Shown here one piece after another: positions 1-6,512 of a DNA stretch of 9,162 nucleotides. The notes below the pieces were generated by a model. The model made no database searches. It was not told where the DNA came from and worked only from the letters and a program-made list of their open reading frames with translations. The stretch is taken from assembly GCA_019412865.1 (NCBI GenBank), contig DXOJ01000619.1:1-9162 (forward strand), read 5' to 3'. How positions within the stretch are numbered: the first letter of the stretch is position 1; each line of letters begins with the position of its first letter. The stretch is from Bacteroides sp. (GTDB lineage: Bacteria > Bacteroidota > Bacteroidia > Bacteroidales > Bacteroidaceae). The position numbers and the translations under genes were made by a program.

Positions 1-54
1 TTATTTGACCGTAGACGAATGGAATCGGATATTTCTTTAAAATCTTTTATTTAG
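1..54 (+). other. possible 3' end of an upstream gene
   Basis: The first bases are open in two plus-strand frames. One reads LFDRRRMESDISLKSFI and stops at TAG 52-54. The other reads YLTVDEWNRIFL and stops at TAA 38-40. The third plus frame stops almost at once, and the minus strand shows no good coding frame. Either tail could be the C-terminus of a same-strand gene entering from the left. I do not recognise the protein, and the fragment is too short to choose between the frames. Confidence 0.22.
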
Positions 55-113
55 AACGTAATAACGAAGTTTCTTTTGTGCCTTGATTTGAACCAATTTT
101 AATGTATAAAAGT

Positions 114-143
114 ATTGCAAAACCAAACTTGTTACTATCTTTG
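114..143 (+). promoter_or_regulatory. Bacteroides-type promoter of the 178-738 lipoprotein gene
   Basis: TATCTTTG at 136-143 matches the Bacteroidales sigma-ABfr -7 consensus TAnnTTTG exactly. ATTG at 114-117 is a fair match to the -33 TTTG element, 18 bp upstream of the -7 box and close to the usual 19-21 bp. Transcription would be expected to start near 148-151, giving an AT-rich leader of about 27-30 nt before ATG 178. The leader has no Shine-Dalgarno sequence, which is normal for this group. The motif match is direct; its activity is inferred. Confidence 0.72.
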
Positions 144-177
144 CGCCGTCAATTAAACTATTAATTTATATAGTGTT

Positions 178-738
178 ATGAGAGCTAAAAAGTTTGTATG
201 CTGCTTGCTGGCTATGATGCTGCTCGCAGGTGTTTCGTTTATCTCCTGCGGTAATAGTTCCAAGGCAAAAGCCGATAGTGAACTGACTACACAAGACGGT
301 GAAGATTTCAAATCCTTTCTGGATAAATTTACTTCCAGTGCAGCCTTCCAGTATACTCGTATCAAGTTCCCATTAAAGACTCCGATCACTTTGTTGGCAG
401 ATGACGGAGAAACCGAGAAAACATTCCCTTTCACTCGGGAAAAGTGGCCGTTGCTGGATAGCGAAACCATGAAGGAAGAACGTATCACCCAGGAAGAGGG
501 AGGTATTTATGTTTCCAAGTTTACGTTGAATGAACCGAAGCATAAAATCTTTGAGGCAGGCTATGAAGAATCCGAGGTTGATTTGCGTGTCGAGTTCGAG
601 TTGCAGTCGGACGGGAAATGGTATGTGGTAGATTGCTATACAGGTTGGTATGGATATGACTTGCCGATTGGAGAGTTAAAGCAGACTATTCAGAATGTGA
701 AAGAAGAAAATGCCGCATTCAAAGAAATACATCCTTAG
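178..738 (+). CDS. NTF2-like (probable DUF4348) lipoprotein
   Basis: This is a 186-residue secreted lipoprotein. The N-terminus has a basic n-region (MRAKK), a hydrophobic stretch at about 6-23, and a relaxed Bacteroidetes lipobox FISC with the lipidated Cys at residue 25. The residues after the Cys (GNSSKAKADS) lack the acidic run of the Bacteroidetes surface-export signal, so a periplasm-facing anchor is more likely. The mature domain, with FLDKFTSSAAFQYTRIKFPL near residues 47-66, a KWPLLD motif and a C-terminal WYVVDCYTGWYG strand, resembles the Bacteroidetes DUF4348 family, which I recall as having an NTF2-like fold. No enzymatic function is known to me. ATG 178 is chosen because it directly precedes the signal peptide and sits about 30 nt from the predicted transcription start. 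The gene appears monocistronic, ends convergently with the minus-strand cluster, and is followed by a strong hairpin. Gene call is confident; family assignment is moderate. Confidence 0.88.
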   Translation: MRAKKFVCCLLAMMLLAGVSFISCGNSSKAKADSELTTQDGEDFKSFLDKFTSSAAFQYTRIKFPLKTPITLLADDGETEKTFPFTREKWPLLDSETMKEERITQEEGGIYVSKFTLNEPKHKIFEAGYEESEVDLRVEFELQSDGKWYVVDCYTGWYGYDLPIGELKQTIQNVKEENAAFKEIHP

Positions 739-751
739 AAAGGAGAAATAA

Positions 752-821
752 GTATTAAGTATCAAGTGTTGAGTATTAGCCAGTCATTTGATGTTAATAC
801 TTAATATTTGATACTTGATAC
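752..821 (+). terminator. long hairpin between convergent genes; terminator or 3' stabiliser
   Basis: Arms 752-780 and 793-821 form a 29-bp stem around a 12-nt loop (781-792). In plus-strand RNA every position pairs: 24 Watson-Crick and five G-U (756/817, 766/807, 768/805, 771/802, 779/794). In minus-strand RNA the same five become A-C mismatches, so the structure is better suited to the plus-strand transcript, starting 14 nt after its stop codon. No U-tract follows, so it is not a classical intrinsic terminator. It may block 3' exonucleases, act with another termination mechanism, or also serve the converging minus-strand operon that ends at 832. Confidence 0.6.
752..821. repeat. inverted pair of 4x heptamer arrays
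   Basis: The left arm (752-779) is four 7-bp units: GTATTAA, GTATCAA, GTGTTGA, GTATTAG. The right arm (794-821) is four units of the reverse complement: TTAATAC, TTAATAT, TTGATAC, TTGATAC. The element is therefore a tandem repeat inside an inverted repeat. It looks like a dispersed intergenic element, but other copies cannot be shown from one window. There are no flanking direct repeats and no transposase. Confidence 0.7.
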
Positions 822-831
822 ATGATATCGA

Positions 832-1355
832 TTACGGTTCTCCGACATAATATCCCAGTTCAGATTCTTTTCCATCCACCATCTCTCTGACAATACCATT
901 TTTGGTGTTGAACTCTTGATAGAGTTCTTCATAATCACGTGTATAGTCTGCATCGGGGACTACGTTAACATCAAATTTAAGTTCGGCTCTCCCGTCGGGG
1001 AGCATATTGCCGAAAATCCGGATGCGGTGAACCACTTCGCCTACATTCTTGATGCTGTTGTAGGTTGCTTTGAATTGCCTGATACCGTCTTCGGGAATGA
1101 TGATATGCGAACTTTTATCCAGAATGATACAGCCACAGGAAGGTTGCATTTCTGAAATGATTAACGGAGCGTCTCCCGTGTTGGTGATGGTAACATGATA
1201 TCGAGTTGCTGACCTTGCTTGATAGGGTAATAGTGCCTGACGGAATCTTTTATCGTCATGCTGGTGGGACGTACTTCCTTCCTGCACCCTGTAAAGCAGA
1301 GCGGAAGTGCCGTCAGTAGTAAAATATAGAATATAGATTTATTCATTGTTGCCAT
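832..1355 (-). pseudogene. DUF1573 lipoprotein gene, interrupted by a -1 frameshift
   Basis: Two overlapping minus-strand frames together make one DUF1573 lipoprotein. The first (1355 to about 1197) encodes a signal peptide MNKSIFYILLLTALPLC, lipobox FTGC with Cys at residue 24, and the start of an Ig-like domain (YYPIKQGQQLDI). The second, from about 1194 to the TAA at 832, continues the domain as VTITNTGDAPLIIS, then the family hallmark SCGC, and runs to ELGYYVGEP. The join needs one extra base near 1192-1197, so a single-nucleotide deletion or a sequencing error explains it; the intact product would be about 174 residues. No slippery heptamer is visible, so programmed frameshifting is unlikely. 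As it stands, the first frame stops at 1161 after 64 codons. The start is ATG 1355, or ATG 1346 three codons later, which gives the more typical signal peptide. DUF1573 is an ASPM/SPD-2/Hydin-like Ig domain common in Bacteroidetes envelope proteins, of unknown function. The gene lies 29 bp after the DUF4838 gene, last in the cluster. Confidence 0.8.
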
Positions 1356-1384
1356 TTATTTTTGTTATATCACTTTTTCAGCAT

Positions 1385-3538
1385 TTAAGGGATGAATGCA
1401 ATTTCATCGATACCCATTTGCGTTCCCAGCTTCTTTAAACAACTGATTTTTATGCTTAATTGTTCTGTTCCGTTCAAGTCTGCCGGAACGGTGGCTTTCA
1501 TCATTTCTCCTTTTTCTGGGGAGTCTTCCGGTTTTAAGTCTATTGTTTTATAGGCTACTCCGTCTTTCAACAGTTGAACTTGCTGTGGAGCATAGATGCG
1601 GTGGCGGGGAAGATTCAGAAAACTGATATAGAATGTTCCTGATGCATTGAGTCCTTTAACCGGCAGGTTGATGGTACATTCTTCTCCCGGAATGATAACC
1701 CAACCGCAATGATAGTCTCCGGGTAAACCGTGAGTGCCGTCGGTCAGTTTCTTTGAATCATTTTTATTTAGTTTAGGGGCTGTGGAAGGATTCATTCCCA
1801 GAAACAAACTTTTCTTTATGTCGGAAGCAAGTATATATTGTTCCCATTCCTTTATATAATAGTCAATCTCATAAGCTGACTCATTATAATATTCCATTCC
1901 GGCAAATGCTTGATGCTTTTTGAGCTGGGTGACCCATTTACGAGCTTGGGGAAGCGGTTGAATATCCTTTCCATTCCGCTTGGCATATCCGTAAGCGTCG
2001 AAACCGTGGTCACGTGCTAATTCCATGCGCGTGAAAGACAAGGCGGTCTGGAGCTCGTGCAGCTTTTTGCGCTCTTTCCCTTTTGCTTCGGATACAAAAT
2101 CTCCCATTTCATCATAGAATTTGATAAACTTCTCCGGATAGAGGAATCCTTTTTCCGATTCTCTGATACCGGCGTAAAGTCCGAGCCGCTTTCCGGATTG
2201 GGCGTTGTTTTCTAGCTCTGTGTAGTAATCGTACAGCCATTTTTTGGATACCGGGTATTCCTGATTGAAATAGCTTTTAATTAACTCATCAACCGGAAGT
2301 TCCGGGTTGATAAGAAGGGCTGATAATACAAAAGTCCTCATTTCATCGAAAGAAGAATAGCTGTAGCCGCTTCCGTTGAAAAATATGCCGCTGGCTCCGT
2401 GTTGTTTGAAAAGTTGGAGTCTTTGCTGGGCTATCTTTAATATGGGGAAAGGAGTGAGGTAGTCGTCGAAGTTGTTGATATAGTCCCATATATAGATGTT
2501 GTTCGTTACTTTCTTCCAGTTGTCGAGTTGTTCCGCAAATTTCTTGTCTTGCTCGTCCTTGCCGTCTGTCCGGCGGAGCGGGTAGTCGATAGCGCTGACA
2601 ATTACCCCGACGTTAGGCGGGAGCTGCTTGTCTGTGACTTGTTGCGTAGTCAGGTAGGAAGTCGTAAAGAACGTGTGTTTGGGAAAACGCTGCGACAGGC
2701 GGAGGGTCAGTTCCGTAACGGCGGGAGTTGCGTTCTTCTCTGTATTTCCCAATGCGGTACAGGTGGCACACGTACAGGCGTACGGAGTATCATCCGGTGC
2801 GATTACAAAACGGAAATTCCCCTTTTCACCGAAGTTATCTACGATGTAACTTTCTATCTGGCGATACATATCCTCGGAAGAGAAACACAGTTGTGAGTCA
2901 TCTGTCTTCCCGTGAATGGTGGCATATACTTTCTCTGCATCTTTTCCCAAGACTTTTCGCAGGTTGTGTCCCCATATTCCCCAGCTGTCATCAAAGTTGT
3001 TCAGGCCGATAACGCCTGTATGATCGGCGTTCAGGCCGTATGGAGAATAAATACTTTGATAGTCAAATGCAAAAGCTCCGCAAGTATCGTTGAGATTGAT
3101 AAGGGCGGGAGGAAGATCCGAACCGTCTATACGCGGGTCTTCTTTGCTGATCTTCTTTATCAGTTGGTATTGCAGCCATAACATTTGTTTGTCGTCACTT
3201 GCGGTCAGTCTGATATCAGAGCCTTTGCAGGCTACTTTGAATCCTCTCTGCAATGTTGGGTCTATCTGTATGATGATGCGCCACATGTCCATTTCGGAAA
3301 CGCCAAAAGCTACTATTTCATCGTCGTTTGCACGCTTCTTGAGATGCTCGTACAGGTATTTCGCCCACCGGGTGTCTCTGTCGGTCGGATCCTCACCAAT
3401 GGTGACGAGATACCCTTCTTTAGATGGGAACATCTCCGTGCGTGCCTGCATACGGCAGCCGGATAAAAGGCAGCAAATACATATCATTCCTGCCAATACA
3501 GGGCCAAGCGTATCAGAATGAAATATAAACTTGTGCAT
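1385..3538 (-). CDS. DUF4838 glycoside-hydrolase-like lipoprotein
   Basis: This is a 717-residue protein with a lipoprotein signal peptide: hydrophobic stretch about 11-25 and lipobox LSGC with Cys28. The residues after the Cys (RMQARTEM) lack the acidic surface-export motif, so an inner-leaflet, periplasm-facing outer-membrane lipoprotein is inferred. Residues about 40-150 resemble the N-terminal alpha/beta domain found before GH67-like barrels (AKYLYEHLKKRA; QLIKKI). The central part (about 155-460) is DUF4838-like: FRFVIAPDD, then a CxCx2C motif at C255, C257, C260, then LRLSQRFPKHTF, YIWDYINNF (about 348-356) and GIFFNGSG. An alpha-helical stretch follows, and a beta-sandwich-like C-terminus (about 600-717) could bind carbohydrate. 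DUF4838 is related to alpha-glucuronidase-like glycoside hydrolases, but I know of no assigned reaction and cannot identify catalytic acids. It overlaps the export-porin gene by 26 bp, so it probably acts on or guides the exported glycan. The start at 3538 is chosen because the next Met (residue 18) would leave a signal peptide without a basic n-region. Confidence 0.85.
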   Translation of the reverse strand: MHKFIFHSDTLGPVLAGMICICCLLSGCRMQARTEMFPSKEGYLVTIGEDPTDRDTRWAKYLYEHLKKRANDDEIVAFGVSEMDMWRIIIQIDPTLQRGFKVACKGSDIRLTASDDKQMLWLQYQLIKKISKEDPRIDGSDLPPALINLNDTCGAFAFDYQSIYSPYGLNADHTGVIGLNNFDDSWGIWGHNLRKVLGKDAEKVYATIHGKTDDSQLCFSSEDMYRQIESYIVDNFGEKGNFRFVIAPDDTPYACTCATCTALGNTEKNATPAVTELTLRLSQRFPKHTFFTTSYLTTQQVTDKQLPPNVGVIVSAIDYPLRRTDGKDEQDKKFAEQLDNWKKVTNNIYIWDYINNFDDYLTPFPILKIAQQRLQLFKQHGASGIFFNGSGYSYSSFDEMRTFVLSALLINPELPVDELIKSYFNQEYPVSKKWLYDYYTELENNAQSGKRLGLYAGIRESEKGFLYPEKFIKFYDEMGDFVSEAKGKERKKLHELQTALSFTRMELARDHGFDAYGYAKRNGKDIQPLPQARKWVTQLKKHQAFAGMEYYNESAYEIDYYIKEWEQYILASDIKKSLFLGMNPSTAPKLNKNDSKKLTDGTHGLPGDYHCGWVIIPGEECTINLPVKGLNASGTFYISFLNLPRHRIYAPQQVQLLKDGVAYKTIDLKPEDSPEKGEMMKATVPADLNGTEQLSIKISCLKKLGTQMGIDEIAFIP
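3513..3538 (-). other. 26-bp gene overlap, likely translational coupling
   Basis: The DUF4838 start codon (ATG, 3538-3536) lies inside the last codons of the TPR/barrel gene in a different frame; that gene ends with TGA at 3515-3513. The overlap encodes the terminal beta-strand of the barrel (VYISF) and, in the other frame, the n-region of the lipoprotein signal. Ribosomes finishing the porin could re-initiate on the lipoprotein, tying their stoichiometry. The overlap is seen; coupling is inferred. Confidence 0.6.
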
Positions 3539-6482
3539 AGATGTTATATAAGTTTTTATAGCGTGTCGATATGGATTCTATCTGGTTGGACGGACTTATC
3601 CCTCGCACCGTATTGGTTTGGTTATAATAGGTGTTCCAAGTGCCCATCAAGCCTATGGTAATGTTGGGACTGACCATATACTGACCTCCCAATCCCACCA
3701 TGGTATTGGTGTGAGAGAAAGAGCCGGGCAGCGCATAGTCCAGTACGGCCGTTTCCGGTGCCGATCCGATGCTTGCCATGGCGTTGATATTTGTCTTTCC
3801 GTCATTAGCCGGGAAATACTTGGCGCCAATCTGAGCATTGTAATAGAAGTTGGAGTTGAAGAAGTGCATATCTATCTTCGTGTTGAGACGAACGACTTCA
3901 ATGGTCTTGGCTAATTCTCCGCCTACAGTGAGTAGGTTAGTCTTTGACTCATTCCAACCCGTAAACAGATAGCCATTGTCTCCGGTGCCACCTGCAAAGA
4001 ATTCATCGTTCCATTCATAACGCTTTGTGTAGGCGGCTACCCGTCTATAACCCACATGTGCGCCTATTTCCCAATCATTTTTGAGATAATGCCGTAAAGC
4101 GACATCAGCCGTTATGTCCGGGAAGTATTTGGTCGCAAAGGCTGCATTGGCCGTGAGGCTCCACTTCGGTGAGAAGTGATGCGTCCACTCACCTTGTACC
4201 TGAATGCCAACCCCTCCTGGTGTCTGTTCTTCAGCCTCCATGCTGTCGCTTGCCGAGCCACTTCGCCCTGCATAGTTGAGGCGTCCTGTGTAGCTGTTCT
4301 TCTGGCCTTTTCGGGTATATTCGGCTGTTGCAACAGAGGTAATGATATCTTCTTCTCCGTAGCGTGCACGGAGATAGGTCAAAGCAATCTCATTCTTGAG
4401 CATCATGCTTCTAAGGCCCGATAAATGTCGTTGGAAAGAGCGATATTCCATGATGGATGGCTCGTAGTACTTTTGGTAATAATAGGCTGAATCCGCTTGA
4501 CGGTTGGCTTCATATACCACTCCCTTGGTGTACTTCAATGATTTGTTCTGACTGTCATAAAGCAAAGCTGTATCAAGAACAGCGAGAGCCTTTTCCGGTT
4601 CTTTGGCCTTTGTCAGTTGCAGGGCACGGTATTCACTGCTCTGTGAGAATGCGCCTATAATCTCTTTGTTGCTCGGGTATTTATTGAGTATCGGCTTCAG
4701 GAATTCCAAAGAAGCTTCGTATCTCTTGTCACGTTCAAGCACGGTAGCTCTTTTTGCCTGATAGAATGGTTCTTCAGGATAATAATTGATTCCTTGTGCT
4801 GTATATTTCTCGAATTCATCGTATTTTCCGAGTAAACCGGACGAATTGATGGCATACCGTAATCCGAGATCGCTCGATGGATTCAGGCTAATTAGCTTAA
4901 CAGATTCCTCGTATGCTTTCTTCGTAGCTCCGGCTTCCATACATTTCTTGATGTACGGCACTGCTAGTTCCTCGTATCCGATAACATAGAAAATGCGCAT
5001 ATCCTCATCACTCTGCTCGATGACAGATAGATACAGTTGCAAAGCCTCTTCGGTTTTATCCATTTTATCGAGAATAAATGCCCTTTTCAACGTGCCGTTT
5101 TCGTAATCAGGGAAGTGAAGAGTGATGGTGTCCAATGTTGCAAGTGCTTCATTGTAACGTTTCATATTGATATAGCAACTCAAGGCTTTTTCCCATGCGG
5201 CACCGTTCACTTCATTGTCGTCTACATGTTTTTGAGAAACGAACAATACGTGCGGCAATGCTTCTGCGTACAGACCAAGTTCCATCAGTTTTTCAGCTTT
5301 CTTCATGTGTTGTGCGCTCATGGCAAGCGTAATATCATAATCATCAGGATACATCTCATACATCTTTTTCAGCGTTGAATAGGCAAGATCATCCTCATTC
5401 ATCTGGCGATAAAGCATATATTCTTTATAAAGAATTCCTTTATCATTGTTGCCATATTGTTTTTTAGCTTCTCTGATATAGAAGAGTGCGTCATCGGTAT
5501 ATCCCCGGGTGACGGAAGTGTTCAGCAGGTAGTCTAATGCTTCCTTGTTCTTATTACCTCCTTCGTAGGCCATGCCATATAATACATAAGGATCCCGCTG
5601 TTTCTCTGCTCGGGCAGCCTCCATTAACAGGTCGTTATACATACGCCGTATGGCAGGGCTGTTGTTTCTTCGCATTTGCTCGCGTATAAACACCAGAGCT
5701 TCCGGATAACGTGCCAATTCACTAAGGATACTCGCCCTTTTGACAATAAGCGCACCGCTTCCCGGTATGGCAGCCAAACCGTTGGATGACCAGCCTAGAG
5801 CAGCTTCCCGGTTTCCTTCCTGTAAATGCAGGTTAATGATGTCCAGATAATATTCTTCGTTTTGAGGAGATACTTTGATAAGCTCCGTCAGCTTTTCGAT
5901 AGCCTCTTTTCGGTTACCGCCTTTTTTCATTTGCTGGTAGCCTACCTCCATGCTGTAGATATAATCCTTCCTTAGAATCGTATCGTTCGGGTAAATCTGA
6001 TTGATTCGTTTCAACAGGCGGTCTGCTTCCACATCGTTGTTCTGCTTGCGGTACAGTTCAATCTTTCTTCGCCATAAACCTCTCCAATACGGATTTACTT
6101 CCAGCAACTCATTAACGTAACAAATAGCACTGGAATAATTCTCGGTGATATCTTCTACGTCTACCAGCAGATGTTTGGCATTGACGTTGTTGTAATTGTC
6201 ATCTATCGCTTTGACAAGATGATAACGCGACTGGTCATAGTTCTTTTCGTGGAACCAGTATTTTCCCATGAGCCATTCAAGGTCAGAAACATTCGGGTAT
6301 TTCTGAAGGCCCTCCTCCAACAGCTCTTTCCCTGCTTCCCATTCCTCGTTCGCAAAATGCTCCTGTACAATCTGGGCATATTGCTCCGGTGTCTGGAATC
6401 CGTTGTCGGTCCCGGAGGAAGAGGTTATCAGTAAAAACAGACAACCTAATATGGTGATCTTATGGAGAAATTCTCTGTTCAT
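3513..6482 (-). CDS. TPR-rich outer-membrane glycan exporter with YaiO-like beta-barrel
   Basis: This is a 989-residue envelope protein with three parts. A Sec signal peptide (hydrophobic 9-20, probable cleavage after the SSSG at 21-24). A periplasmic alpha-helical superhelix at about 30-690 made of many TPR-type repeats, for example residues 34-66 (YAQIVQEHFANEEWEAG...), 192-222, 428-458 (RYNEALATLDTITLHFPDY) and 628-660 (PEKALAVLDTALLYD). A C-terminal beta-barrel of about 290 residues (700-989) with alternating aromatic strands, similar to YaiO-family barrels and ending in Phe (VYISF), the expected BAM-recognition signal. TPR superhelix plus C-terminal barrel is the PgaA/BcsC/AlgK-AlgE layout used to carry nascent polysaccharide across the periplasm and outer membrane; the length is above the roughly 800 residues of PgaA and below BcsC. 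It sits 30 bp after a GT2 synthase and overlaps a GH-like lipoprotein, which supports an exporter role. Four D-S/T-hydrophobic sites (D167, D451, D637, D746) fit the Bacteroides O-glycosylation motif. The ILGC at 11-14 is too near the N-terminus to be a convincing lipobox. Function is inferred, not proven. Confidence 0.87.
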   Translation of the reverse strand: MNREFLHKITILGCLFLLITSSSGTDNGFQTPEQYAQIVQEHFANEEWEAGKELLEEGLQKYPNVSDLEWLMGKYWFHEKNYDQSRYHLVKAIDDNYNNVNAKHLLVDVEDITENYSSAICYVNELLEVNPYWRGLWRRKIELYRKQNNDVEADRLLKRINQIYPNDTILRKDYIYSMEVGYQQMKKGGNRKEAIEKLTELIKVSPQNEEYYLDIINLHLQEGNREAALGWSSNGLAAIPGSGALIVKRASILSELARYPEALVFIREQMRRNNSPAIRRMYNDLLMEAARAEKQRDPYVLYGMAYEGGNKNKEALDYLLNTSVTRGYTDDALFYIREAKKQYGNNDKGILYKEYMLYRQMNEDDLAYSTLKKMYEMYPDDYDITLAMSAQHMKKAEKLMELGLYAEALPHVLFVSQKHVDDNEVNGAAWEKALSCYINMKRYNEALATLDTITLHFPDYENGTLKRAFILDKMDKTEEALQLYLSVIEQSDEDMRIFYVIGYEELAVPYIKKCMEAGATKKAYEESVKLISLNPSSDLGLRYAINSSGLLGKYDEFEKYTAQGINYYPEEPFYQAKRATVLERDKRYEASLEFLKPILNKYPSNKEIIGAFSQSSEYRALQLTKAKEPEKALAVLDTALLYDSQNKSLKYTKGVVYEANRQADSAYYYQKYYEPSIMEYRSFQRHLSGLRSMMLKNEIALTYLRARYGEEDIITSVATAEYTRKGQKNSYTGRLNYAGRSGSASDSMEAEEQTPGGVGIQVQGEWTHHFSPKWSLTANAAFATKYFPDITADVALRHYLKNDWEIGAHVGYRRVAAYTKRYEWNDEFFAGGTGDNGYLFTGWNESKTNLLTVGGELAKTIEVVRLNTKIDMHFFNSNFYYNAQIGAKYFPANDGKTNINAMASIGSAPETAVLDYALPGSFSHTNTMVGLGGQYMVSPNITIGLMGTWNTYYNQTNTVRGISPSNQIESISTRYKNLYNIYAQVYISF

Positions 6483-6512
6483 TCTATCTTGTCTTTAATC
6501 TTTCTTTCTTGT
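6483..6512 (-). promoter_or_regulatory. purine-rich leader before the TPR/barrel gene
   Basis: The 30 bp between the synthase stop and the exporter start read, on the minus strand, as an A/G-rich stretch (AAGAAAGAAAGATTAAAGAC) without a clear -7 box, hairpin or canonical Shine-Dalgarno. An unstructured A-rich leader is typical of efficient initiation in Bacteroidetes. I see no sign of an internal promoter, which supports co-transcription. Confidence 0.35.

Noticed and set aside
739..746. Shine-Dalgarno-like AAAGGAGA right after the lipoprotein stop
   Set aside because: No ATG follows at a suitable distance; the nearest alternative start (GTG 766) gives only about a dozen codons inside the hairpin.
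752..821. CRISPR array or insertion-sequence end
   Set aside because: The 7-bp units have no spacers between them, there is no transposase or cas gene, and no target-site duplication is seen.
832..1287. A separate 151-residue protein starting at ATG 1287
   Set aside because: Its first 30 or so residues are the out-of-frame reading of the DUF1573 signal/first strand; the correct N-terminus is in the other frame, so this start is an artefact of the frameshift.
2528..3521. Set of overlapping plus-strand reading frames opposite the DUF4838 gene
   Set aside because: They lie antisense to a well-supported lipoprotein gene, show no recognisable domain or signal peptide, and read as low-complexity shadow translations.
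6441..6482. Lipobox (ILGC) in the TPR/barrel protein
   Set aside because: The Cys is at residue 14 with too short a hydrophobic region before it; a signal peptidase I site after SSSG fits better for a barrel protein.
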